This document shows positions 8,380-16,442 of a stretch of 35,536 nucleotides of DNA, one piece after another (position 1 is the stretch's first letter; every line of letters starts with the position of its first letter). The notes below the pieces were generated by a model. It searched no databases and was not told where the DNA came from. It was given only the letters and a program-made list of their open reading frames with translations. Origin of the DNA: Rhizobiaceae bacterium (GTDB taxonomy: Bacteria; Pseudomonadota; Alphaproteobacteria; Rhizobiales; Rhizobiaceae); contig JAESUH010000162.1 in the NCBI GenBank assembly GCA_016763155.1, forward strand, positions 1-35,536, read 5' to 3'. Position numbers and translations under genes: made by a program.

Positions 8380-9816
8380 ATGAGACAAGAAAAAACAATT
8401 TCAAAGTGGTTCATAATCAAGTCTATGGCCCTCTTTCTGACCCTAGGTTTTTCAACAAATGCGATGGCCCAAATGACTGTCAAGCTCAGCGATTCCGAAG
8501 TCAAAAATATTGTTCAACGTTCCTATCAATATGTCGCCATGTATAATGTGATTCAGAAATTTGCATTGGATCCGGTGTCTGGCGAAATGTTCATGGACGG
8601 TTTCAACAAGCCAGCGGCGGCGACTTCTCTAGCCGACCATACGCTTAAAACTATTGCGCGCCCCAATAATGATACGCTTTATCAAGGGACAGTTCTCGAC
8701 CTGCGGCACGAACCTGTGATCGTCGAATATCCAGCATTTGATTCAAAATATCTTGTGCTCGAAACATCAAGTTATGACCATTATGCTGCCGTGCCACTTG
8801 CAAGCAGCGAGGGAGATTTCAAGAAGCCGGTGAAGGTGCTGTTTTACACCGAGCGCACTGAAGGTTATCAGGGGCAAAAAATCGAAGGCGTCGATCTCAT
8901 TGAGAAGGTTGACGGTGATTTCTTCCTGGCTTTTCTGCGGGCAATGCCGCATCAGGCCGACCCTGCTCGCATGGCCCGTATCGTCAAGGCATTGGAAAGC
9001 ATCAACGTCGTGCCATTGTCCAAGTTTCAGGGCAAGGCAACCATAGATTCCGATGATGCAAATTTTCCCGCTTACGGAAAATCAGATGGTGATGTGTTTG
9101 AAAATAACCTGCTGGAGGTAATGCAATTCATTTTCAATCACACAAGTTTTGACCCGGATAGTGATATGGATCAGGCTGTATTGGCCGCTTATAAACCGTT
9201 GGGCGTAGAACCCGGCAAAACCTTCGACCCGGCAAAAGTCGCTGGGATTGACGGCGCACGGTTCCGCGCAATTGCTGGCGAAGTGCAAAAGAATGTTCTT
9301 TCAACTCTGACTGACAAAGACTTGCAGGCGCGAACAACTCCACAAATGTTCATGCCCAAAGGGCAAATCGATCTTGAGACTCAGGTTGTTCAATCTGTGG
9401 CCGGACCTATTGGTCTGCCCGGATATCAGGCGCGCTACCTACCGGTTGCAACCAAGGACGGCAAACCGATGAACGCCCAACATGATTATGTATTGAAAAT
9501 GGGCAAGGACCAACAGCCACCAGCCACTGCCTTCTGGTCGTTGACGCTTTATGATTTCAAGAACGGTTTCTTCATTCCCAATGCCCCGAAGAAATACAGT
9601 GTTGGCGAAAATACAGGCTTCAAGCTGAATGACGAAGGTGGCATTGAAATCTACATCAGCGAGAAACAACCCGAAGGCGTGCCTGCGGAAAACTGGCTTC
9701 CAATCAATCGGAGTGATATCGGCCTAGATGCAATGTTCCGCATCTATTCGCCAGATGCAGAAAAAATGAAAACCTGGGAAATACCAGAACTCGAAATGCT
9801 GCCTGCCGCCAAATAG
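8380..9816 (+). CDS. Exported DUF1254/DUF1214 protein
   Basis: 478 residues from the ATG at 8380, preferred because GGGAGAG ends 5 bases before it and a clean signal peptide follows (cleavage near AMAQ-MT). An in-frame ATG at 8359 would add seven residues and cannot be excluded. The N-terminal half matches the DUF1254 pattern (RPNNDTLYQGTVLDLR, EYPAFDSKYLVLE) and the C-terminal part the DUF1214 pattern (FWSLTLYDFKNGFFI, ENWLPI near the end). This pair of domains is common in secreted or periplasmic proteins of proteobacteria and mycobacteria with no settled biochemical role. It closes the envelope cluster; the next gene is convergent. Confidence 0.85.
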   Translation: MRQEKTISKWFIIKSMALFLTLGFSTNAMAQMTVKLSDSEVKNIVQRSYQYVAMYNVIQKFALDPVSGEMFMDGFNKPAAATSLADHTLKTIARPNNDTLYQGTVLDLRHEPVIVEYPAFDSKYLVLETSSYDHYAAVPLASSEGDFKKPVKVLFYTERTEGYQGQKIEGVDLIEKVDGDFFLAFLRAMPHQADPARMARIVKALESINVVPLSKFQGKATIDSDDANFPAYGKSDGDVFENNLLEVMQFIFNHTSFDPDSDMDQAVLAAYKPLGVEPGKTFDPAKVAGIDGARFRAIAGEVQKNVLSTLTDKDLQARTTPQMFMPKGQIDLETQVVQSVAGPIGLPGYQARYLPVATKDGKPMNAQHDYVLKMGKDQQPPATAFWSLTLYDFKNGFFIPNAPKKYSVGENTGFKLNDEGGIEIYISEKQPEGVPAENWLPINRSDIGLDAMFRIYSPDAEKMKTWEIPELEMLPAAK

Positions 9817-9821
9817 GCGGC
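9805..9821 (+). terminator. GC-rich hairpin over the stop codon of the DUF1254 gene
   Basis: GCCGCC (9805-9810), a five-base loop and GGCGGC (9816-9821) form a perfect 6-bp stem that includes the TAG stop. Only a weak T-rich stretch follows (CGGTTTGGT), so it is not a textbook intrinsic terminator. Its place between convergent genes supports a role in ending transcription. Confidence 0.35.
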
Positions 9822-9842
9822 CGGTTTGGTATCACTTCATTT

Positions 9843-10703
9843 TCACCCCAGTTCAAATGTTGTAATACCAAATATTTTCGATGATGATGGTTCTTCGATC
9901 GGGCCACGATACATTCTGGCGGTTTCGAAGGCGGCTTGAAGGCCATATTGCTCTACAAGCTTGCCAGCACCTGTATTGGCTTGGGGGACATCCAGTGATA
10001 TTTCGCTGCCCTTGGGAAGGCCACTGCATAATTGTTCAAATAGTCCCTGCGCTATTTGCTGAGTGTCGGCAAATAACGGTCCAATTTTATACCCTGATCG
10101 GCACTCTCGAATGGTCGCATATCCGGCCAGTTCACCATCAAGCAATGCTATTTTTGTTTTGCGATAATTTGAATGCTGAACATCCGTCCAGTCACGTACA
10201 AAACTCTCCCGATCAGCTGGAAAACAAAATTTATCATAGGCCAGCACCGCATCAATATCCGTTGGCAGGAAATCTCTGATGGAGCCTTCAAACCGGGTTT
10301 CTGTCTCTATAAGAGGTACGCCGGTAAAACGAACATTCTTCCCTGCATAGACGAACCCGCTGCGTTTATAATTTTCCTGCTGGTCCACCACCCCATCCAG
10401 ACCAATGGTACGATCACCGAGATGGGCCATTCCAGCGTTCCATGTGGCCAGCCCCACGCCTGTTCCGCGATAATTGGAGCGAACAATATAAAATCCAAGA
10501 AACCCAAATTGCTTGCTATAGCGCACGACCGAAATAGATGACACAGGCACACCGTCCTGCCACCCCATCAGAAACCCCGCCGGGTCAACATTGTAGAAAG
10601 TTTCCAGATCACCGAGGCCAGGATTCCACCCTTCAGCGGCGGCCCATTCAACGGCAATGGCAAATTCGTCCTTGCTGGCAGGCCGGACAATGAGATCACT
10701 CAT
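9843..10703 (-). CDS. GNAT-family N-acetyltransferase
   Basis: 286 residues from the ATG at 10703, whose first bases overlap the TGA of the upstream racemase gene (ATGA), a sign of translational coupling; an upstream extension to 10736 would overlap further. The N-terminal GNAT fold shows the acetyl-CoA-binding motif in NYRGTGVGLATWNAGMAHLG (about residues 73-92). A second domain (about 135-286) resembles the GNAT-like C-terminal domain often found in these two-domain proteins. The acceptor is unknown. As the last gene of an ABC-importer/racemase operon it may acetylate the imported amine or amino-acid-like compound. Confidence 0.82.
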   Translation of the reverse strand: MSDLIVRPASKDEFAIAVEWAAAEGWNPGLGDLETFYNVDPAGFLMGWQDGVPVSSISVVRYSKQFGFLGFYIVRSNYRGTGVGLATWNAGMAHLGDRTIGLDGVVDQQENYKRSGFVYAGKNVRFTGVPLIETETRFEGSIRDFLPTDIDAVLAYDKFCFPADRESFVRDWTDVQHSNYRKTKIALLDGELAGYATIRECRSGYKIGPLFADTQQIAQGLFEQLCSGLPKGSEISLDVPQANTGAGKLVEQYGLQAAFETARMYRGPIEEPSSSKIFGITTFELG

Positions 10704-11368
10704 TTTGTATTGCCCATCCGAATAAGCCCCTCGCAAAAAACAATTGCGGCAGCCACACCGTCCACCACAGGACGATTAAATTTTTGAGACATGCTGGCAG
10801 CAAGGTCAGCCATGCCTGCGCATCCAAGAACGACCACGTCACATTGGTCTTCCCGAATTGCCACTTCGGCCTCATTGCGGATCGTTGTTTCAGCCATTGA
10901 CCCTTCGTCTTCAAGATCAAGCACGGGTACACCGGAGGCGCGCACTTTCGCGCAGCGATTGGCATAACCGTAACGCTCGATGTTTTCCTCAATAACAGGA
11001 ACAGAAACCGACAGCGTTGTCACCACGGAGAATTTTCCACCCAGCATCATGGCCGCATGAAATGCTGCTTCACCAATTCCCAGCACCGGGATCGTGGTTC
11101 GCGCTTTCAAATCCAGCAAGCCAGTATCATCAAAGCAGGCAATGATGACTGCATCATAGGGATGCCCCGGAGCGAGCCGTTCTTCAAAAACTTTTGATAA
11201 ACCCGGCCATGCGTCCTCACCATCCTGAGGCCCCTGAATGGAGGGCGGACCATCAGGTGGGTTCACCGCCGTAATCACGGTACCGGGTGCCGTAACTTTT
11301 TCCGCAGCCTCTGCTATGGATGAAGTCATGGCGGAGGTTGAATTGGGATTTATAATTAGAATATGCAA
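10700..11368 (-). CDS. Asp/Glu/hydantoin racemase family protein
   Basis: 222 residues starting at a TTG (11368). The family start (M)xILxINPNxT fits this codon exactly (HILIINPNSTSAM), and no ATG is available. The two catalytic cysteines expected of cofactor-independent racemases are present in IIACFDDTGL (about residue 79) and VVLGCAGMA (about 182). It most resembles HyuE/hydantoin or allantoin racemases, which interconvert enantiomers of a 5-substituted hydantoin or related compound in the cytoplasm. The gene begins two bases after the stop of the upstream permease and overlaps the GNAT gene by four bases. The exact substrate cannot be read from the sequence. Confidence 0.85.
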   Translation of the reverse strand: MHILIINPNSTSAMTSSIAEAAEKVTAPGTVITAVNPPDGPPSIQGPQDGEDAWPGLSKVFEERLAPGHPYDAVIIACFDDTGLLDLKARTTIPVLGIGEAAFHAAMMLGGKFSVVTTLSVSVPVIEENIERYGYANRCAKVRASGVPVLDLEDEGSMAETTIRNEAEVAIREDQCDVVVLGCAGMADLAASMSQKFNRPVVDGVAAAIVFCEGLIRMGNTK

Positions 11369-11370
11369 AA

Positions 11371-12210
11371 CTAGACCATGCCTTTTCCAGCATCATTTCC
11401 CGCGCCTGCCTGCCGACGACGCAACAAGACCGCGAGTAATAAAAATGTACCGATGATTAAAAATGAAAAGACGGTCGTCAGCGTTCCCAATGCATAAAGC
11501 ACCGGCGAGGTGACGTTTGTCGTCATGCCGAAAATCTCCAGCGGCAGGGTATTAAAGGAACCCGAAGTCAACAATGTACGGGCAAATTCATCGTAAGACA
11601 GTGTGAAGCCGAAGAGGGCAACACCAACCAAACTTGGGGCAATGATAGGCAGCACGACGTGGCGAATAGTTTGCCACGATGTAGCCCCCAGATCGCGTGC
11701 TGCCTCTTCATAGGACTTATCAAAACGGTTAAAGACCGCAAACATGATGAGCAGGCCAAATGGCAAGGTCCATGTTAGTTGCGATCCAAACCCTGACGTT
11801 GTCCAATGCACTTCCAGATCAAGCACGTTGAAGATCAATCCAACACCAAGCGAGATCAGGATTGAGGGAATGGTCAGGCTGATAATGACAAGATAAAACA
11901 AGACCGTTGAACCACGGAATTTATTCCGAAACGCCAACCCGCCCATGACTGAAATGACGACGGTCACGACCATCACCATTAAGCCAAGTGCAAAAGACCG
12001 CCGCAAGGATGCCCAGATATCTCCAACGGCCTGCTGCTCAAACAGATCGTAAAACCAGTGCACCGAAACACCATTCATCGGAAATGTCAGGCCACCCTGA
12101 GGTCCCTGAAACGAGAGAACGCCAATGGTCACAATAGGGCCGTACAGGAATAAAATGAAAAGGCCAAAGAAGACGGCTAAAACGTAAAAGGATCGTGAGC
12201 GTGGTTCCAT
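11371..12210 (-). CDS. ABC transporter permease, PotC-like
   Basis: 279 residues from the ATG at 12210, chosen because AAGGAG lies about 7 bases upstream and the product begins MEPRSRSFYVLAVFFGL; a longer form to 12237 would overlap the upstream permease. About six membrane helices are visible, and the EAA loop reads YEEAARDLGATSW with VVLPIIAPSL (about residues 173-200). It is the second channel subunit of the importer encoded by this operon and directly precedes the racemase gene. Confidence 0.9.
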   Translation of the reverse strand: MEPRSRSFYVLAVFFGLFILFLYGPIVTIGVLSFQGPQGGLTFPMNGVSVHWFYDLFEQQAVGDIWASLRRSFALGLMVMVVTVVISVMGGLAFRNKFRGSTVLFYLVIISLTIPSILISLGVGLIFNVLDLEVHWTTSGFGSQLTWTLPFGLLIMFAVFNRFDKSYEEAARDLGATSWQTIRHVVLPIIAPSLVGVALFGFTLSYDEFARTLLTSGSFNTLPLEIFGMTTNVTSPVLYALGTLTTVFSFLIIGTFLLLAVLLRRRQAGAGNDAGKGMV

Positions 12211-12211
12211 C

Positions 12212-13138
12212 TCAAAGCTCCTTACGAATATCAACAAAGCGCATCATGATCGCGATCATAATCAACACTGTGATAAGTAGAACCACCGCACTCGCGGCAG
12301 CAGCCGGATATTGCAGCAGCGCAATTTCATTGGAAATCACCCGCCCTACAGATGCACTTTGCCCACCGGACATAAACCGCACTGTGATAAAGTCACCCAT
12401 CACCAGCGTCACCACAAAGATCGATCCAATCATGATGCCTGGTTTTGTAAGCGGGATAATGACATTGGTGAGAATTTGTAAATTTGAGGCACCCGCATCG
12501 CGCGCCGCTTCAATCAAGGATTTGTCTATGCGCATCATCGTGTTGAACACCGGCACGACCATGAACAGGCAATAAAGATGTACAAAAGCCAGCACCACGG
12601 CAAAATCGGAAAACAACAACCAGTCCAGCGGCTGATCAATTACCCCGGTACTGATCAAAGCAGAATTCGCCAGCCCGTTACGGCCGAGAAATGGTATCCA
12701 TGAAATCATTCGGATGATGTTCGACGTCCAGAATGGCACCGTGCAAATCAAAAACAGTGTGATCTGCATTGGCAATGTGCGCACATGAAACGCCAGAAAA
12801 TAGGCAATTGTGAACCCAATAGTAGCGCAGAATATCCACACCAATACCATGAATTTGAAGGTTTTCAAATAGGTTGCCAACGTGACCTTGGAGGTCAGCA
12901 GATAGGCATAATTTTCAAAGACAAAAGCCGGGAAAAAATTGTAATCATTGTAGTCCCAAAAACTTACAATCACGATTGTAATAATTGGTAATACCAGAAA
13001 AAAGCCAAGCACCATCACAAGCGGACTAACCAGATACCAGCTGGTCCTCTGCTGCGATTCCTCCTTGGCAGAAGGTTTTTGTAAACCGTATCCCGGCGCT
13101 TGTTTAGCGCCGGAAACTAGTGTTTTTAATTCAGTCAT
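12212..13138 (-). CDS. ABC transporter permease, PotB-like
   Basis: 308 residues. A ~35-residue cytoplasmic N-terminus leads into about six membrane helices, and the EAA loop is IEAARDAGASNLQIL followed by VIIPLTKPG (about residues 220-245). It starts 10 bases after the stop of the binding-protein gene, and its stop lies one base before the next permease start, so the cassette is compact. It forms the inner-membrane channel with the PotC-like subunit. Confidence 0.9.
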   Translation of the reverse strand: MTELKTLVSGAKQAPGYGLQKPSAKEESQQRTSWYLVSPLVMVLGFFLVLPIITIVIVSFWDYNDYNFFPAFVFENYAYLLTSKVTLATYLKTFKFMVLVWIFCATIGFTIAYFLAFHVRTLPMQITLFLICTVPFWTSNIIRMISWIPFLGRNGLANSALISTGVIDQPLDWLLFSDFAVVLAFVHLYCLFMVVPVFNTMMRIDKSLIEAARDAGASNLQILTNVIIPLTKPGIMIGSIFVVTLVMGDFITVRFMSGGQSASVGRVISNEIALLQYPAAAASAVVLLITVLIMIAIMMRFVDIRKEL

Positions 13139-13147
13139 AAAATAAGC

Positions 13148-14440
13148 CTAAGCCGCTATGAACTCATTCCATTTTCTGACCATGTGCCGGTTTTCATCCA
13201 TTACAGAATTCCAGCAAGCAACTGCGCCCATGCGATCGTAGAAGGAACCGCCATCGCGCACTGCGCCAGCTTTTTCAAGCACATTGCCTTGTGGGCTTTT
13301 AATTTCGCCCTTGGATGCTTTACCTTCGAACCAATAGCCCCACTCGTCTTCACTCATGAAGTTTTTGGAGGTTTCAGGAACCGCAGAATAATAGCCCTGA
13401 CGCATCAGATAACCACCGACCCAGCCATCAAGATACCAGTTGATATACTCATAAGCTGCATCCAATTCGATGCCGGAAAGGTTGGAGGAAAGACCAAGGC
13501 CACCGCCCCATGAACGATAGCCTTCTTTAAGAGGCTGATAAACGCACGGAATGCCTTTGGAGCGCACCGCAGTAATCGCCGGAGACCACATGGACTGGAT
13601 GACCACTTCTCCCGATGCCATCAAGTTGACGCTTTCATCGAAGGATTTCCAGAACGCACGGAACTGACCAGATTTCTTGGCTTCAATGAAGATCGCAATT
13701 GTCTTGTCGATCTCTTCCTTGGTCATATTGCCTTTATCGCCATACTGGACTTCGCCCATGGCTTCGCAAACCATAGCGGCATCCATAATTCCAATGGACG
13801 AAATATCGAGGATAGATGCTTTGCCCTTGAATTCGGGGTTCAGCAATTCGGCCCAACTGGAGATCGGACGACCAATCAGATCAGGTCTGATGCCAAGAGT
13901 ATCTGCATTATAAATAGTCGGGATCAATGTCATCCAACCGGATTCATTGTCGACGAATTTCTTGCCACCGGGACCTTCAACAAACCCAACCGTGTGTGGA
14001 GCCGTACCTTGAGCGATAACGGATTCCGGTGTCAGTTTGCCCGAGCGGAATGTGCCGACAATCTTGTCGTAATTTTTTATTTTGGAAGTGTCCATTGCCT
14101 GAAGGTTTCCAGCGCCCCAGACTTTTTTACAAATCCAGTATTCAATATCAGCAATGTCAAAACTCTTCGGCTGGGTTGCCGCGCGCTGGGTAACGCTGTC
14201 TGAATCAAGTGCTGTCATTTGCAGCGTAAAGCCAAGGTCTTCCTTCACCTTTGTCGCAACATCATTCAAGTTTGAAACGCCGGTACCGAACTGGCGCAGG
14301 GTAACGTTTTTAATATTTTGCGCCCAGATGGTCGGAAATCCGGTGATCGCCCCTGATCCCAAGGCCACACCTGCGGTTGCAGCAGCGCCCTTCAAAATAG
14401 ACCGACGACTCATGGCCGATTTATTTTTCCCTTTTTTCAT
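13148..14440 (-). CDS. ABC transporter substrate-binding protein, PotD-like, Tat-exported
   Basis: 430 residues from the ATG at 14440, supported by AGGAG 8 bases upstream. The N-terminus has a twin-arginine signal (MSRRSILKGAAATAG, then IWAQN), so the folded protein is probably exported by Tat. The mature domain follows the periplasmic binding-protein class 'SBP_bac_8': the early motif DIADIEYW, WAELLNPEFKGKASILD in the middle and INWYLDGWVGGYLMRQGYYS near the end. It should capture the ligand in the periplasm and deliver it to the two permeases. A polyamine or opine-like organic amine is plausible for the family, but the racemase and acetyltransferase nearby point to a chiral nitrogen compound. 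Confidence 0.88.
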   Translation of the reverse strand: MKKGKNKSAMSRRSILKGAAATAGVALGSGAITGFPTIWAQNIKNVTLRQFGTGVSNLNDVATKVKEDLGFTLQMTALDSDSVTQRAATQPKSFDIADIEYWICKKVWGAGNLQAMDTSKIKNYDKIVGTFRSGKLTPESVIAQGTAPHTVGFVEGPGGKKFVDNESGWMTLIPTIYNADTLGIRPDLIGRPISSWAELLNPEFKGKASILDISSIGIMDAAMVCEAMGEVQYGDKGNMTKEEIDKTIAIFIEAKKSGQFRAFWKSFDESVNLMASGEVVIQSMWSPAITAVRSKGIPCVYQPLKEGYRSWGGGLGLSSNLSGIELDAAYEYINWYLDGWVGGYLMRQGYYSAVPETSKNFMSEDEWGYWFEGKASKGEIKSPQGNVLEKAGAVRDGGSFYDRMGAVACWNSVMDENRHMVRKWNEFIAA

Positions 14441-14499
14441 ATCAATAACTCCTGTTTTACATTGCACCATTTATCGGCCTGCACCGATAGCTTCGCGGT

Positions 14500-15477
14500 T
14501 CATTCCGCAAGTTTGTGAGCGTCCTTCTTATTCCAGCTAAGGAACGCAGTTTCGCCAATTTCCATGGGGTTTTCATAAAAAACATTGTCGGAGACGCTTA
14601 CGACCATCTCGCCCTTTGGGTCAGAATTCAAAGTCACATTGACGGTCGAACCGAGGAATTCCACATCTTGTATGGCTGCAGATATTGCACCCTTGGATTT
14701 GCTCTTTTGAATTTTAACACGGTCGGTGCGCACTGCGATTTTACCGGTATCTGTTTGAATAACATTGTGACCGCCAATGAATTTGGCGACGAATTCCGAA
14801 TTGGGCCTGTTGAAAACTTCTGAGGGAGAACCGGATTGCTCGATTACGGCGTTGTTCATCACGATGATCTCATCTGCCAGTGCCAGCGCCTCATCCTGAG
14901 AGTGCGTCACGTGAATGAATGAAATACCCAAGCTGCGTTGAAGTTTTTTAAGTTCGGTACGCATCTTGATCCGCAAAAATGGATCAAGTGCTGAAAGAGG
15001 CTCATCCAGCAAAAGAATGGACGGCTCTGTAATCAGCGCCCGCGCCAAAGCAACACGTTGCTGCTGACCGCCGGACAATTGATCGGGGATGCGCTCCGCA
15101 TATTCCTGCATATCCACAAGCTCAAGCAATTCCATTGCGCGCGCCCGCCGCTTAGTCTTTTCAATGCCCTGCATTTTTTGGCTGAACGCCACATTATCGA
15201 TCACACTAAGATGGGGAAATAGTGCATAATTTTGAAACATCATTGCCGTGCCGCGAGCAGCCGGCGGCAGATCGGTCACATTGGTGCCACCAAGAATAAT
15301 GTCACCACTGGTGACAGTTTCATGGCCCGCAATCATGCGTAAAGTAGAAGACTTTCCACACCCGGAAGGCCCAAGCAGACAGGAATAAGTGCCTGAAGCA
15401 AACTTATGATCAATCGCATCGACAGCAATTATGTCGCCATAGGTCTTGGTGGTGGCAATTAACTCCAAAGCAGACAA
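14500..15477 (-). CDS. ABC transporter ATP-binding protein, PotA-like
   Basis: 325 residues, starting at a TTG (15477) that has GAGG 8 bases upstream; there is no suitable ATG. Motifs seen are Walker A GPSGCGKSS (about 34), signature LSGGQQQRVALARAL, Walker B ILLLDEPLSALD and the switch FIHVTHSQDEA. A TOBE-like tail covers about residues 240-325. It is the first gene of the minus-strand operon ATPase, binding protein, two permeases, racemase, GNAT. The divergent GntR regulator and its operator lie upstream. Confidence 0.92.
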   Translation of the reverse strand: MSALELIATTKTYGDIIAVDAIDHKFASGTYSCLLGPSGCGKSSTLRMIAGHETVTSGDIILGGTNVTDLPPAARGTAMMFQNYALFPHLSVIDNVAFSQKMQGIEKTKRRARAMELLELVDMQEYAERIPDQLSGGQQQRVALARALITEPSILLLDEPLSALDPFLRIKMRTELKKLQRSLGISFIHVTHSQDEALALADEIIVMNNAVIEQSGSPSEVFNRPNSEFVAKFIGGHNVIQTDTGKIAVRTDRVKIQKSKSKGAISAAIQDVEFLGSTVNVTLNSDPKGEMVVSVSDNVFYENPMEIGETAFLSWNKKDAHKLAE

Positions 15478-15641
15478 AAGAATATCCTCGCAAGCGTCTC
15501 AATTAATCGTGACCAAAACGGCCAACGCAATAATTCTAAAATTAGTAACCAATTGTAATAATTCGTAATTTCAAATTTGAATATACTGTTCTTATGTATT
15601 GTATCCATTTTAGTAAAAAATAAAAAATAATTCAAGCAAAA

Positions 15642-15653
15642 ATTGTATACAAT
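15642..15653. promoter_or_regulatory. GntR/FCD-type operator
   Basis: ATTGTATACAAT is a perfect 12-base palindrome of the TTGTATACAA class bound by FCD-subfamily GntR regulators. Degenerate copies lie at 15598-15609 (10 of 12 bases) and 15659-15670 (9 of 12). It lies between the ABC operon and the gntR-type gene, so the regulator probably controls both and itself. Confidence 0.7.
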
Positions 15654-15716
15654 ATGGCATTGTACACACCCCGTTCTAGAACTATATGCAAATGCGCAAA
15701 CTACGGAATTATTGAA

Positions 15717-16442
15717 ATGCCTTCTGATACCCCTCTAACACCGCAAAGCCTCGACGCTTCATTCTCTCTCCCACCGGGGCGAGTGCTGGATATTTGCGTT
15801 CGTTTGCAAAATGCGATTCTTGCCCAACGCCTGAAACCCGGAGCCAAACTCTCGGAAGACGAGGTGGGAGAAATTTTCAGTTCCAGCAGAACTGTCATCA
15901 GAGCGGCACTCCAAGCCTTGGCCCATACGGGGCTGGTAGAAATAAAAAAAAATCGCGGCGCCTATGTGGCCAAACCGACCATCATCAATGCCCATGAAGT
16001 ATTTGAAGCGCGCACATTGATTGAACCGGAAGTCACCCGTCGCGCCGCTAAGAATATCACTGCAGAAGATCTGAAAAAACTTACAAAGCATATTGAAGCT
16101 GAGCATCTGGCACTTGCTTCAAATGACATTAGTAAAGCTCTGGCCCTTTCCGGAATTTTCCACATCGCTATTGCAAATATTGCCAGTCACGCTGTTTATT
16201 CAAATATCGTGCAGTCCCTGATTACCCAATCCTCTCTGATCATCGCTTTATATGCAAAACGGCCCGATACAGCTTGCGAAAGCCATTCCCACGCGGCTCT
16301 TTTAGAGGCATTTTCCAAGGGAGATGGCGAGGCCGCAGCTGCAATCATGCAAAGCCATTTAGTCGACTTGCATTCCGGTTTGAATTTACGAACCTTGCCC
16401 GTAGAACAACCTTCTCTCGCAAAAGCTCTGGCTGGCATTTAA
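15717..16442 (+). CDS. GntR-family transcriptional regulator, FCD domain
   Basis: 241 residues from the ATG at 15717. A longer form from 15654 would start directly against the operator palindrome, which makes it less likely. The N-terminal winged HTH is clear (LKPGAKLSEDEVGEIFSSSR, then LVEIKKNRGAYVAKPT), and the helical FCD ligand domain follows with FEARTLIEPEVTRRAA, HIAIANIASH and a late HAALLEAFSKGD. FCD regulators usually repress catabolic or uptake genes until an organic acid or amine ligand binds. It is divergent from the ABC/racemase/GNAT operon and is its likely regulator. Its stop codon overlaps the stop of the convergent nitrate reductase gene. Confidence 0.88.
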   Translation: MPSDTPLTPQSLDASFSLPPGRVLDICVRLQNAILAQRLKPGAKLSEDEVGEIFSSSRTVIRAALQALAHTGLVEIKKNRGAYVAKPTIINAHEVFEARTLIEPEVTRRAAKNITAEDLKKLTKHIEAEHLALASNDISKALALSGIFHIAIANIASHAVYSNIVQSLITQSSLIIALYAKRPDTACESHSHAALLEAFSKGDGEAAAAIMQSHLVDLHSGLNLRTLPVEQPSLAKALAGI

